DNA from: Streptomyces mexicanus
Lineage (GTDB): Bacteria > Actinomycetota > Actinomycetes > Streptomycetales > Streptomycetaceae
Direction: 5' to 3'
DNA: 37,605 nucleotides
Assembly (NCBI RefSeq): GCF_902506575.1
Contig: NZ_LR732544.1
Location: 6,307,251-6,344,855, forward strand
Shown: in pieces, positions 1-8,301 of the stretch
Layout of the letters: each line of letters starts with the position of its first letter
Position numbering within the stretch: position 1 is the stretch's first letter
The notes under the pieces: generated by a model
Database searches by the model: none
Told to the model about the DNA's origin: nothing
The model's input: the letters and a program-made list of their open reading frames with translations, nothing else
Position numbers and translations under genes: made by a program

Positions 1-8
1 TTCATAGT

Positions 9-127
9 GTTTCGGTGGTCATAGCGTGAGGGAAACGCCCGGTTACATTCCGAACCCGGAAGCTAAGCCTTACAGCGCCGATGGTACTGCAGGGGGGACC
101 CTGTGGGAGAGTAGGACGCCGCCGAAC
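9..127 (+). rRNA. rrf: 5S ribosomal RNA
   Basis: The sequence reads as a complete actinobacterial 5S rRNA. The 5' end (GTTTCGGTGG) pairs with the 3' end (CCGCCGAAC), and the conserved internal blocks CCCGGTTACATTCCGAAC and GGGAGAGTAGGACGCCGCC are present. Eight bases of spacer precede it, so the window begins just inside the distal end of an rRNA operon whose 16S and 23S genes would lie to the left. A strong terminator follows at once. The exact ends are uncertain by one or two bases. Confidence 0.95.
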
Positions 128-136
128 TCCTTTTGA

Positions 137-180
137 AGCTCTGGCTCTTGGGCGATCAGCCCAGGAGCCAGAGCTTTTTT
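137..180 (+). terminator. Intrinsic terminator of the rRNA operon
   Basis: A perfect 11-bp stem (137-147 with 165-175) is followed by a run of T to 180. This is the textbook Rho-independent form, uncommon in such GC-rich DNA but usual at the end of Streptomyces rRNA operons. It sits ten bases past the 5S gene and separates it from the downstream phosphatidyltransferase gene. Confidence 0.93.
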
Positions 181-235
181 GCGTTGCGGTAAGGTCAGGT
201 GGCATCGTCGTTACGTTTCCTCAGGAGGCCCCCGG

Positions 236-844
236 GTGGAGGTCCAGGAGACCCGTGTCCAGACGGACCGGGTCCTCACCGTCCCCAACATCCTCAGCAT
301 GGCACGGCTCGTGGGCGTGCCCCTCTTCCTGTGGTTGATCCTCAGGCCGGAGTTCGGTGGCCCCAAGAGCGACGGCTGGGCGCTGTTGGTGCTCGCGCTG
401 AGCGGTGTCAGCGACTATCTGGACGGCAAGCTCGCGCGGCGATGGAACCAGATCAGCAGCCTGGGCCGGCTTCTCGACCCGGCGGCCGACCGTCTGTACG
501 TGCTCTCCACCCTTGTCGGCCTCACCTGGCGCGAGATCCTGCCGGTGTGGCTGACCGCGGTTCTCCTGGCGCGAGAATTGATGCTCTTGGTGGCCGTGGC
601 CGTGCTCCGGCGCCACGGCTACCCGCCGCCGCAGGTGAACTTCCTCGGGAAGGCCGCGACCTTCAACCTCATGTACGCCTTCCCCCTGCTGTTGCTCAGT
701 GACGGAACTGGATGGATCCCGTCACTCGCTGCTATTTTCGGATGGGCGTTCGCCGGATGGGGTACGACGCTCTATTGGTGGGCAGGAGTCCTCTATGTGG
801 TTCAAGTCCGCCGCCTGGTCCGTGCGGACGCCATGGCCGACTGA
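236..844 (+). CDS. CDP-alcohol phosphatidyltransferase, cardiolipin synthase type
   Basis: This 202-residue membrane enzyme joins a CDP-activated lipid to an alcohol acceptor. The full family motif DxxDGxxAR(x8)GxxxDxxxD is present: D60, D63, G64, A67, R68, G77, D81 and D85, which bind metal and CMP. Several hydrophobic membrane segments surround it. The GTG start at 236 is chosen because AGGAGG lies at 223-228, seven bases upstream; an upstream in-frame extension has no such site. The closest characterised relative I recall is the eukaryote-like cardiolipin synthase of S. coelicolor (SCO1389). The M. tuberculosis gene in the same neighbourhood is named pgsA2. The substrate (phosphatidylglycerol or glycerol-3-phosphate) cannot be settled from sequence alone; cardiolipin synthase is preferred because of the Streptomyces orthologue. 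Confidence 0.9.
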   Translation: MEVQETRVQTDRVLTVPNILSMARLVGVPLFLWLILRPEFGGPKSDGWALLVLALSGVSDYLDGKLARRWNQISSLGRLLDPAADRLYVLSTLVGLTWREILPVWLTAVLLARELMLLVAVAVLRRHGYPPPQVNFLGKAATFNLMYAFPLLLLSDGTGWIPSLAAIFGWAFAGWGTTLYWWAGVLYVVQVRRLVRADAMAD

Positions 845-960
845 ACTCGCTCATTCCGGTAGCCGTGACGGCTCCGATGGCCCGCTTCGGAAAAGTGCGG
901 GACAATCGTGACGGGTGAAGTCGGCTAGATCGTCATCTCTTGGAGGAGGACGCTTCCGAC

Positions 961-3456
961 ATGAAGGCCGTCGTGATGGCCGGAGGCGAAGGCACGCGCC
1001 TTCGCCCAATGACCTCGAGCATGCCGAAGCCGCTGCTGCCAGTGGCGAACCGGCCGATCATGGAGCATGTGCTGCGGCTGCTCAAAAGGCATGGGCTCAA
1101 TGAGACCGTCGTCACAGTCCAGTTCCTGGCGTCCCTCGTCAAGAACTACTTCGGTGACGGCGAGGAGCTCGGAATGGAGCTGACCTATGCCAACGAGGAG
1201 AAGCCACTCGGTACCGCCGGAAGCGTCAAGAACGCCGAAGAGGCGTTGAAGGACGATGCCTTCCTGGTCATCTCCGGCGATGCGCTGACCGACTTCGACC
1301 TCACGGATCTGATCCGGTTCCACAAGGAAAAGGGCGCCATGGTGACCGTGTGTCTCACGCGGGTGCCCAATCCCCTGGAATTCGGCATCACCATCGTCGA
1401 CGAAGAAGGCAAGGTCGAGCGCTTCCTGGAGAAGCCGACCTGGGGGCAGGTCTTCTCCGACACCGTCAACACGGGCATTTACGTGATGGAGCCGGAGGTC
1501 TTCGACTACGTCCAGCCCGATGTCCCCGTCGACTGGTCCGGCGACGTCTTCCCCCAGCTGATGAAGGAAGGCAAGCCCATCTACGGCTATGTCGCCGAGG
1601 GCTACTGGGAGGACGTCGGCACGCACGAGAGCTATGTGAAGGCTCAGGCCGACGTCCTGGAAGGCAAGGTCGACGTCCAGCTCGACGGCTTCGAGATCTC
1701 GCCGGGCGTGTGGGTCGCCGAGGGCGCCGAGGTGCATCCGGACGCCGTGCTGCGCGGACCGCTGTACATCGGCGACTACGCCAAGGTGGAGGCCGGCGCC
1801 GAGATCCGCGAGCACACGGTCGTCGGCTCGAACGTCGTCGTCAAGAGCGGTGCCTTCCTGCACAAGGCCGTCGTGCACGACAACGTGTACATCGGCCAGC
1901 ACAGCAACCTGCGGGGCTGCGTCGTCGGCAAGAACACCGACATCATGCGTGCCGCCCGCATCGAGGACGGCGCGGTCATCGGCGACGAGTGCCTGATCGG
2001 TGAAGAATCGATCGTGCAGGGCAATGTGCGGGTCTACCCGTTCAAGACGATCGAGGCCGGCGCCTTCGTCAACACCTCGGTCATCTGGGAGTCGCGTGGC
2101 CAGGCGCACCTCTTCGGCGCGCGCGGGGTCTCCGGCATCCTGAACGTGGAGATCACCCCGGAGCTCGCCGTACGCCTCGCCGGTGCCTATGCGACGACGC
2201 TGAAGAAGGGCGCCACCGTCACCACGGCCCGCGACCACTCCCGTGGTGCGCGAGCGCTCAAGCGGGCGGTCATCTCCGCCCTCCAGGCCAGCGCCATCGA
2301 CGTACGGGACCTGGAGAACGTGCCGCTGCCCGTCGCCCGTGAGCAGACCGCACGGGGCAGCGCCGGCGGCATCATGATCCGGACGACGCCCGGAGTGCCG
2401 GACTCGGTGGACATCATGTTCTTCGACGGGCAGGGCGCGGACCTGTCCCAGGCCGGGCAGCGCAAGCTGGACCGGGTCTTCGCACGCCAGGAGTACCGGC
2501 GCGCGTTCCCCGGCGAGATCGGCGACCTGTACTTCCCCTCCAGCGTCTTCGACTCCTACACGGGCTCGCTGCTGCGCAACGTCGACACCACCGGGATCAG
2601 CGAATCGGGCCTGAAGGTCGTCGTGGACGCCTCCAACGGCAGCGCCGGCCTCGTCCTGCCGAGCCTGCTGGGCAAGCTCGGTGTCGACTCCCTGACCATC
2701 AACCCCGGCCTCGACGAGTCCCGGCCGACGGAGACCGAGGAGATGCGCCGCAAGGGCCTGGTGCGCCTCGGCGAGATCGTCGCCTCCTCCGGGGCCGCCT
2801 TCGGCGTGCGCTTCGACCCCGTCGGCGAGCGGCTGTCCCTGGTCGACGAGAAGGGCCGCATCATCGAGGACGACCGGGCGTTGCTGGTCATGCTCGACCT
2901 GGTCGCCGCCGAGCGGCGCAGCGGCCGGGTGGCGCTTCCGGTGACCACCACGCGCATCGCCGAGCAGGTGGCCGCCTATCACGGCACCCAGGTCGAGTGG
3001 ACGACCACGTCGCCGGACGACCTGACGCGGGTCGGCGGCGAGGAGGGCACGATCTTCGGCGGCGACGGCAAGGGCGGGTTCATCGTCCCCGAGTTCAGCA
3101 GCGTCTACGACGGCACGGCGGCCTTCGTACGGCTCATCGGGCTGGTGGCGCGGACGCAGCTCACCCTGAGCCAGATCGACGCCCGTATCCCGCGGGCGCA
3201 CGTCCTCAAGCGGGACCTGGCCACTCCGTGGGCCGTCAAGGGCCTGGTGATGCGCAGGGTCGTCGAGGCGGCCGGAGACCGTTTCGTGGACACCACGGAC
3301 GGTGTGCGGGTGGTGGAGACCGACGGCCGTTGGGTGATGGCGCTGCCCGACCCGGCCGAGGCGGTCACGCACCTGTGGGCCGAGGGCCCGGACGACGCTT
3401 CCGCGCAGGCCCTGCTCGACGAGTGGTCCGCGGTCGTCGACAGCGCCGGACGCTGA
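961..3456 (+). CDS. Mannose-1-phosphate guanylyltransferase-like protein fused to degenerate phosphohexomutase
   Basis: This 831-residue protein has three parts. Residues 1-235 are a nucleotidyltransferase with the signature GGEGTRLRP (8-16) and a metal/substrate loop SGDALTDFD. Residues about 255-385 form a left-handed beta-helix of hexapeptide repeats. Residues about 400-831 have the phosphomannomutase/phosphoglucomutase fold. In the mutase part the phosphoserine loop (normally TASHNP) reads GGIMIRTTPG (469-478), and the metal loop (normally DGDGDR) reads DPVGERL (619-625), so mutase activity is probably lost. The ATG at 961 is preferred because GGAGGAGGA lies at 942-950. Streptomyces relatives are annotated as mannose-1-phosphate guanylyltransferase (GDP-mannose synthesis), but glucose-1-phosphate as substrate is not excluded. 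It stands between the lipid gene and the DUF881 operon and ends in a strong hairpin. Confidence 0.88.
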   Translation: MKAVVMAGGEGTRLRPMTSSMPKPLLPVANRPIMEHVLRLLKRHGLNETVVTVQFLASLVKNYFGDGEELGMELTYANEEKPLGTAGSVKNAEEALKDDAFLVISGDALTDFDLTDLIRFHKEKGAMVTVCLTRVPNPLEFGITIVDEEGKVERFLEKPTWGQVFSDTVNTGIYVMEPEVFDYVQPDVPVDWSGDVFPQLMKEGKPIYGYVAEGYWEDVGTHESYVKAQADVLEGKVDVQLDGFEISPGVWVAEGAEVHPDAVLRGPLYIGDYAKVEAGAEIREHTVVGSNVVVKSGAFLHKAVVHDNVYIGQHSNLRGCVVGKNTDIMRAARIEDGAVIGDECLIGEESIVQGNVRVYPFKTIEAGAFVNTSVIWESRGQAHLFGARGVSGILNVEITPELAVRLAGAYATTLKKGATVTTARDHSRGARALKRAVISALQASAIDVRDLENVPLPVAREQTARGSAGGIMIRTTPGVPDSVDIMFFDGQGADLSQAGQRKLDRVFARQEYRRAFPGEIGDLYFPSSVFDSYTGSLLRNVDTTGISESGLKVVVDASNGSAGLVLPSLLGKLGVDSLTINPGLDESRPTETEEMRRKGLVRLGEIVASSGAAFGVRFDPVGERLSLVDEKGRIIEDDRALLVMLDLVAAERRSGRVALPVTTTRIAEQVAAYHGTQVEWTTTSPDDLTRVGGEEGTIFGGDGKGGFIVPEFSSVYDGTAAFVRLIGLVARTQLTLSQIDARIPRAHVLKRDLATPWAVKGLVMRRVVEAAGDRFVDTTDGVRVVETDGRWVMALPDPAEAVTHLWAEGPDDASAQALLDEWSAVVDSAGR

Positions 3457-3523
3457 CGGACGCCACCGGCCGGCACCCGGGGCCACCGCCCTGCCCCGGC
3501 CGGTAAAACGGACAGCACACGCG

Positions 3524-3564
3524 CGTGCCGGACAAGTGTCCCCCAAGGGGGCCTGTCCGGCACG
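3524..3564 (+). terminator. Long hairpin after the nucleotidyltransferase gene
   Basis: An 11-bp outer stem (3524-3534 with 3554-3564) encloses an inner CCCCC-AA-GGGGG stem. It lies 67 bases past the stop codon and has no T-run, as is common for Streptomyces terminators. It separates the nucleotidyltransferase gene from the DUF881 operon and could also act as an attenuator for the latter. Confidence 0.6.
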
Positions 3565-3614
3565 CCGGTGGGGCCGTTCGGAGGACCGGGCGGCCACGTG
3601 CGACGATGTGCGGC

Positions 3615-4544
3615 ATGCCGCAGCAACCCCCCGTTCGGAGCACTCCCGCGCGGCCTTCCCGTCCGGATGCCTCCATGTCGTTGATCACCAACGTCATGGA
3701 CCACAGCCTCGACGACGGCTACGCCGAGGCCGCCGCCCGGAAGAAGGCCGCCGGCCAGGGAGGCCTGCCGAAGACCCTCCGGGCGCGACTGGGGCTGGCC
3801 GGCGGCCTGGTGCTGGCGGCCCTGGTGGTGACGCTGGGAGCCGCACAGGCGCGGGTGGCGGCCCCCGTGGTGGCCAAGGAGCGCCAGGAGCTGATCGACC
3901 GCATCGACCGTGAGACGGCGTCGGCGGACAAGCTCCAGGGCCGGGTCGACGCCCTCCGTGACGAGGTGAGCGCGCGGCAGCGCCAGGCGCTCGAGCACAG
4001 CGGCGGCGACGCCAAGGCCGAGCTGGTGGGGATCCTCTCGGGTGCGAGCGCCGTGCGCGGCCCCGGCGTGAAACTCGTCGTGGACGACGCCAAGGAGGCC
4101 GGCACCGGCGGCAGCGGCAACCCCCGCGAGACGTCCGGCTTCTCCGACACCGGCCGGGTGCGCGACCGGGACATGCAGCGGGTCGTCAACGGACTGTGGC
4201 AGTCGGGCGCCGAGGCCGTCGCCATCAACGGGCAGCGGCTGACCGCCCTGTCCGCGATCAGGGCGGCGGGGGACGCCATACTGGTCGACAACAGGCCGCT
4301 GGTGCCGCCGTACACGGTGCTCGCGGTGGGGGACGGGCAGCGGCTGAGCAGCCGGTTCCAGGACAGCGCCGACGGGCTGTACCTGCGCGCGCTCCAGGAC
4401 GACTACGGCATCCGCACCGCGATCTCCGTGGAGAGCGACCTGCGGCTGCCCGCGGCACCGAGTGTGATCCTGCGCACCGCACAGCCGTACGTCGGCACAT
4501 CCGCACAGCCGAACGCACAGAAGACGGAGAAGGGCACATCGTGA
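3615..4544 (+). CDS. DUF881 family membrane-anchored coiled-coil protein (first copy)
   Basis: This is a 309-residue protein with a cytoplasmic N-terminus, one transmembrane segment near residues 55-75, a short coiled coil and a C-terminal DUF881 domain. Conserved elements include GPGVKLVVDDA and a segment ending AEAVAINGQRLT. DUF881 genes (ylxW/ylxX in Bacillus) sit beside sbp and near division genes in many Gram-positive bacteria; their biochemical role is unknown, and a structural role in division or envelope assembly is inferred. The start is uncertain. ATG 3615 is preferred over an in-frame ATG at 3606 because Streptomyces orthologues begin MPQQP; neither has a good ribosome-binding site. 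The stop overlaps the GTG of sbp by four bases, indicating translational coupling. Confidence 0.85.
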   Translation: MPQQPPVRSTPARPSRPDASMSLITNVMDHSLDDGYAEAAARKKAAGQGGLPKTLRARLGLAGGLVLAALVVTLGAAQARVAAPVVAKERQELIDRIDRETASADKLQGRVDALRDEVSARQRQALEHSGGDAKAELVGILSGASAVRGPGVKLVVDDAKEAGTGGSGNPRETSGFSDTGRVRDRDMQRVVNGLWQSGAEAVAINGQRLTALSAIRAAGDAILVDNRPLVPPYTVLAVGDGQRLSSRFQDSADGLYLRALQDDYGIRTAISVESDLRLPAAPSVILRTAQPYVGTSAQPNAQKTEKGTS

Positions 4545-4873
4545 TCGCCGTACTGGGCCTCATCGTGGGAGTCGTGGCCGGACTGTTGGTCCGGCCCGAG
4601 GTTCCGGCGGTCGTCGAGCCGTACCTGCCGATCGCCGTGGTGGCGGCGCTGGACGCCGTCTTCGGCGGGCTGCGGGCCATGCTCGACGGCATCTTCGACG
4701 ACAAGGTGTTCGTGGTGTCGTTCCTGTCGAACGTGGTCGTCGCCGCGCTGATCGTGTTCCTGGGCGACAAGTTGGGCGTCGGCGCCCAGTTGTCCACCGG
4801 CGTCGTGGTCGTGCTCGGCATCCGCATCTTCTCCAACGCCGCGGCGATCCGACGGCACGTCTTCCGGGCCTGA
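4541..4873 (+). CDS. sbp: Small basic protein Sbp (DUF1290)
   Basis: This is a 110-residue integral membrane protein with three hydrophobic segments (about 3-17, 23-40 and 55-95) and the family motif RPEVPAVVEPYLPIAVVAALD. It is about the usual length for Sbp. Its GTG start overlaps the previous stop, and its stop is five bases before the next gene, so it belongs to the DUF881-sbp-DUF881 operon. The same triplet is found at Rv1823-Rv1825 of M. tuberculosis. The function is unknown; division-related context is the main clue. Confidence 0.9.
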   Translation: MIAVLGLIVGVVAGLLVRPEVPAVVEPYLPIAVVAALDAVFGGLRAMLDGIFDDKVFVVSFLSNVVVAALIVFLGDKLGVGAQLSTGVVVVLGIRIFSNAAAIRRHVFRA

Positions 4874-4878
4874 GAGCG

Positions 4879-5781
4879 ATGAGCAACCCGCAGGAACAGC
4901 CAGTGGACGAACGGCCGGCGAACGAGCGGCTCGAGAGCGCCAAGGACTTCCCGAACCCTGGGAACAGGGAGAACAGACTGCGCAAGGAGCTGCCCCCGGA
5001 GGTGCCCGGCCGGGCACCCGAGCAGGGCGGCGGCGGTGGCGAGGAGCCGGCACCCGCGCTGACCGGTCGCCAGCGCCTGGTCAAGGGCCTGTGGCCGCCG
5101 CGTTTCACCCGCGCCCAACTCGTCGTCGCGGTCCTGCTGTTCGGCCTCGGCTTCGGGCTCGCCGTACAGGTCGCCTCCAACAGCGACAGCGACAGCGCGC
5201 TGCGGGGCGCCCGGCAGGAGGATCTTGTGCGCATCCTCGATGAACTGGACGACCGTACTCAGCGTCTTGAGGACGAGAAGCAGGGTCTCGAAAAGCAGCG
5301 TCAGGAGCTGGAGAACAGCTCGGACCAGGCCGAGGAGGCCCGCAAGCAGACCGTCGAGAAGGAGAGGCAACTCGGCGTGCTGGCGGGCACGGTGGCCGCG
5401 CAGGGACCCGGCATCACCATGACGATCGAGGACACGAAGGGGACGGTCCAGGCGGACATGCTGCTCGACGCGATACAGGAGCTGCGCGCGGCCGGAGCGG
5501 AGGCCATCCAGGTCAACGGGGTGCGCGTGGTCGCGAGCACCTATCTGACGGACTCCGGCAAGAGCGTGGACGTCGACGGGAACAAGATCAACGCGCCGTA
5601 TCGTTTCCAGGTCATCGGCAAGCCGCAGGACCTGGAACCGGCGCTCAACATCCCTGGAGGCGTGGTGCAGACTCTGGAGAAGGAGCAGGCCACCGTGAGT
5701 ATCGAGCGGTCGGACAAGATCGTCGTGGACGCCTTGCGAGCGGCGAAGCAGCCTGACTACGCTCGGTCGTCCTCCCAGTGA
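4879..5781 (+). CDS. DUF881 family membrane-anchored coiled-coil protein (second copy)
   Basis: This 300-residue protein has a charged, Pro/Gly-rich cytoplasmic N-terminus of about 75 residues and one transmembrane helix (about 75-98). A clear coiled coil of alternating E/K/Q-L heptads follows (about 115-165), then the DUF881 domain (GPGITMTIEDT, and a segment ending AEAIQVNGVRVV). It is a paralogue of the gene at 3615; both have the same architecture, with the coiled coil longer here. It is the third gene of the operon, five bases after sbp. A 190-base spacer then precedes the FHA gene, where M. tuberculosis carries gcvH; no GcvH-like frame is visible in that spacer. Confidence 0.88.
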   Translation: MSNPQEQPVDERPANERLESAKDFPNPGNRENRLRKELPPEVPGRAPEQGGGGGEEPAPALTGRQRLVKGLWPPRFTRAQLVVAVLLFGLGFGLAVQVASNSDSDSALRGARQEDLVRILDELDDRTQRLEDEKQGLEKQRQELENSSDQAEEARKQTVEKERQLGVLAGTVAAQGPGITMTIEDTKGTVQADMLLDAIQELRAAGAEAIQVNGVRVVASTYLTDSGKSVDVDGNKINAPYRFQVIGKPQDLEPALNIPGGVVQTLEKEQATVSIERSDKIVVDALRAAKQPDYARSSSQ

Positions 5782-5971
5782 ACCGGGGGTGCATGGCGGC
5801 CGTCCGGCGAGGGCATGAGGTTGCGGGGGGTCGGCGCACCGATCGGGTGGTGCGTGGTGGAAACTGTCTGGTGGATACGGACGTTGTGAGGATGTCCGGG
5901 TCGACCGGCGTATGCAGTCAGGGTTCGTCCTGCCCCACGGGCGGGTCTGTTTCGGTCAAGGGGAATCGCCC

Positions 5972-6796
5972 GTGAAGTTGTTTGCGAAGTTGTTCGGCAA
6001 GAGCGCGCGAGAGGGCAGCGGCAGCGCGACCGCTCGCCATCGTGCCCAGCCCGATGCGGAAGGTCAGCGTCCGCTGTTCCGCGATCAGGTCCCGGGACCG
6101 GGTGGAGACATTTCCGGCGCATCGGGCGCGGCGTCTGTTGACCCTGCCCAGGCCGGCGGCATAGGTTTCGGCCAACCGTCAACCTCAGGTACGGGTGGAG
6201 GGTTTGCCGCCGACCCGTACGCGTCCCACGCCCCGGCGGGGCAGCCGCGGCAGGAGGCTCCATCCATGTCCGCCCTGGTCTGTACGCGTTGTGGTCACCA
6301 CAACGCGGAGAACAGCCGCTTCTGCTCCAACTGCGGTGCGCCGCTGCGGCCCGGTGCCGTGCCGGAGCGTGCGTCGGAGACGACGTCGACGATCTCCATC
6401 TCCGGTCTGGAGGCCTACGACGCGGAGACCACCGGCCAGACGCCGATGCTCTCCCCGGAGGCCCAGGCGGCCGTGGACGCGCTGCCGTTCGGCTCCGCCC
6501 TGCTGGTGGTGCGCCGCGGTCCGAACTCCGGCAGCCGCTTCCTGCTGGACGGTGAGCTGACCACGGCGGGGCGTCATCCGCAGAGCGACATCTTCCTGGA
6601 CGACGTGACGGTCTCGCGTCGGCACGTGGAGTTCCGCCGCGGCCCGGACGGCGTGTTCAGGGTCGCCGACGTCGGCAGCCTGAACGGCACGTACGTCAAC
6701 CGGGAGCGGATCGACGAGGTCGCGCTGTCCAACGGCGACGAGGTGCAGATCGGCAAGTACCGGCTGGTCTTCTACGCGAGCCGGCAGGGCTACTGA
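5972..6796 (+). CDS. garA: FHA-domain metabolic regulator, GarA/OdhI-like, with zinc ribbon
   Basis: This is a 274-residue cytosolic protein. Residues 104-121 hold a zinc ribbon (C104, C107, C118, C121). Residues 136-138 are the ETT motif, equivalent to the threonine pair phosphorylated by PknB/PknG in GarA and OdhI. Residues about 176-265 are the FHA domain with its phosphopeptide-binding set (G200-R201, S215-R-R-H218, N238). In relatives the unphosphorylated form inhibits 2-oxoglutarate dehydrogenase and tunes glutamate metabolism, and phosphorylation switches it off by self-binding. The GTG start at 5972 follows AAGGGGA at 5958-5964. The approximately 100-residue Gly/Pro-rich N-terminus and zinc ribbon are additions relative to mycobacterial GarA (about 160 residues). 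The neighbours match the Rv1827 context. Confidence 0.88.
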   Translation: MKLFAKLFGKSAREGSGSATARHRAQPDAEGQRPLFRDQVPGPGGDISGASGAASVDPAQAGGIGFGQPSTSGTGGGFAADPYASHAPAGQPRQEAPSMSALVCTRCGHHNAENSRFCSNCGAPLRPGAVPERASETTSTISISGLEAYDAETTGQTPMLSPEAQAAVDALPFGSALLVVRRGPNSGSRFLLDGELTTAGRHPQSDIFLDDVTVSRRHVEFRRGPDGVFRVADVGSLNGTYVNRERIDEVALSNGDEVQIGKYRLVFYASRQGY

Positions 6797-6853
6797 TCCT
6801 GCCGGGTTCCCGGCCGGCCCGTCCTCTTTCCGGCCAGACCCCAGGGAAGGTCC

Positions 6854-7591
6854 ATGCTTCGAACACCGAGCGGTGGTGCCGGAAGCGGCACCACCGCCGC
6901 GGACAACGAGCTGATGAGCATCGGCACGGTGCTGAACGTGCTGCGCGAGGAGTTCCCCGAGGTCACCATCTCCAAGATTCGTTTCTTGGAGTCGGAGGGG
7001 CTCGTCGAGCCGCGGCGGACCCCGTCGGGGTATCGCACGTTCAGCGCCGAGGACGTCGAGCGGCTCGGCCGGGTGCTGCGGATGCAGCGGGACCACTCCC
7101 TGCCGTTGAAGGTCATCCGCGAGTACCTGGACGCGGCCGAGCGCGGTGAGGCCGTCCAGCTGCCGGTGCTCGGCCGGCAGCGCGACGGTGAGCCCGTGCC
7201 GCCGCCTTCCGAGGCGCCCCCGGGGGCGCGGATCGGACGGGCCGAGCTGCTCGCCGCGGCGGAGATCGAGGAGCGGGAGCTGGCGGAGTGGGAGTCGTAC
7301 GGGCTGCTCACTCCGATGGAGGACGGGGCCTACGACGCCGAGGCGGTCACCGTGGCCTCGCTCGGGCGCGCCCGGGGAGGGTTCGGGATCGAGCCCCGGC
7401 ACCTGCGGCTGATGAAGGCCGCCGCCGACCGGGAGGCCGGGCTCGTCGAGCAGGTGGTGGCGCCCCTGAGGCGGCACCGCAACCCGCAGACCAGGGCGCA
7501 CGCCGAGGCCCGGGCCAAGGAGCTGGCGGCGCTCACGCTGAAGCTGCACGCCGCGCTGGTGCGGAGCGCTCTCGGGGTGCGGCTGCCCTGA
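6854..7591 (+). CDS. ftsR: MerR-type transcriptional regulator, FtsR-like
   Basis: This is a 245-residue DNA-binding protein. A winged helix of MerR type occupies about residues 20-95, with the recognition segment TISKIRFLESEGL and the wing PRRTPSGYRTF. An effector-free alpha-helical C-terminus follows. The ATG at 6854 has AGGGAAGG just upstream (6843-6850). The gene directly follows the GarA-like gene, as does Rv1828 in M. tuberculosis. The Corynebacterium orthologue FtsR activates ftsZ. A role in cell-division gene control is therefore likely but inferred from orthology. The C-terminal part lacks the cysteines of metal-sensing MerR proteins. Confidence 0.85.
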   Translation: MLRTPSGGAGSGTTAADNELMSIGTVLNVLREEFPEVTISKIRFLESEGLVEPRRTPSGYRTFSAEDVERLGRVLRMQRDHSLPLKVIREYLDAAERGEAVQLPVLGRQRDGEPVPPPSEAPPGARIGRAELLAAAEIEERELAEWESYGLLTPMEDGAYDAEAVTVASLGRARGGFGIEPRHLRLMKAAADREAGLVEQVVAPLRRHRNPQTRAHAEARAKELAALTLKLHAALVRSALGVRLP

Positions 7592-7668
7592 GCGGGCCGG
7601 CCCCGGCCGGTGCGGCCGGATCGGCGTCCCGTGCCCGGCCCGACTACCCAAACGTCCCGGGCACGGCC

Positions 7669-7680
7669 TAGGGTTGCTGT
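7669..7680 (+). promoter_or_regulatory. Leaderless-type -10 box for the nuclease-domain gene
   Basis: TAGGGT at 7669-7674 lies six bases before the GTG at 7681, and no Shine-Dalgarno sequence is present. This spacing is typical of leaderless transcripts in Streptomyces. No clear -35 element is visible, so the call rests on the -10 box and its spacing. Confidence 0.5.
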
Positions 7681-8154
7681 GTGAACGAGCTCGATGTCGT
7701 AGGTGTCCGGGTCGAGATGCCCTCCAACCAACCGATCGTGCTGCTGCGTGAAGTGGGGGGCGACCGCTACCTCCCCATCTGGATCGGACCGGGGGAGGCG
7801 ACGGCGATCGCCTTCGCCCAGCAGGGCATGGCCCCTGCGCGGCCGCTGACCCACGACCTGTTCAAGGACGTGCTGGAGGCCGTCGGCCAGGAGCTGACCG
7901 AAGTACGCATCACTGACCTGCGGGAGGGCGTTTTCTACGCGGAGCTGGTCTTCGCCAGCGGAGTCGAGGTGAGTGCGCGACCCTCCGATGCCATAGCGCT
8001 TGCCCTGCGCACCGGGACGCCGATCTACGGCAGTGACACGGTGCTGGACGACGCGGGCATCGCCATCCCCGACGAGCAGGAGGACGAGGTGGAGAAGTTC
8101 CGCGAGTTCCTCGACCAGATCTCGCCGGAGGACTTCGGTACCAGCAACCAGTGA
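7681..8154 (+). CDS. Bifunctional nuclease domain (DUF151/BFN) protein
   Basis: This 157-residue protein covers the whole BFN domain. The conserved pieces are LLREVGGDRYLPIWIGPGEATAIAF near the N-terminus, the central PLTHDLFKDVL, and SARPSDAIALALRTGTPIY. An acidic C-terminus ending in EDFGTSNQ follows. Members have been reported with combined RNase/DNase activity in plants, but the bacterial role is not settled. The GTG start follows a TAGGGT box with leaderless spacing. It is the orthologue by position of Rv1829, between two MerR regulators, and this trio is conserved in actinobacteria. Confidence 0.87.
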   Translation: MNELDVVGVRVEMPSNQPIVLLREVGGDRYLPIWIGPGEATAIAFAQQGMAPARPLTHDLFKDVLEAVGQELTEVRITDLREGVFYAELVFASGVEVSARPSDAIALALRTGTPIYGSDTVLDDAGIAIPDEQEDEVEKFREFLDQISPEDFGTSNQ

Positions 8155-8266
8155 GCGCCGGCACATGCCACCGGCGACCGCCAGGTCACCGAGGGTGCCC
8201 GTCCGACCTCCGCGGGACATTCGGCTAGCCTTTCCCCACGGTGAGGCACGGGAAACCACTCGTAGG

Positions 8267-8292
8267 GTGATTATCACTCGGCGTGCCGAGTG
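8267..8292. promoter_or_regulatory. Paired inverted repeats upstream of the second MerR promoter
   Basis: GTGATTATCAC (8267-8277) is a perfect palindrome with a central T. It overlaps a second inverted repeat, CACTCGG-CGTG-CCGAGTG (8275-8292). Both lie immediately upstream of the -35 box at 8302. This arrangement suits an operator, possibly for autoregulation by the MerR protein, although classical MerR sites sit between -35 and -10. The assignment is an inference. Confidence 0.4.
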
Positions 8293-8301
8293 TGGCGATC
8301 G

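Noticed and set aside
925..3597. Very long minus-strand open frame opposite the nucleotidyltransferase gene
   Set aside because: It is the antisense shadow of a well-supported gene. Its translation is Asp/Val/Gly-rich with no family motifs, as expected in GC-rich DNA.
5782..5971. Search for a gcvH gene where M. tuberculosis has one
   Set aside because: The spacer is too short (190 bases) and no lipoyl-domain motif is visible in any frame.
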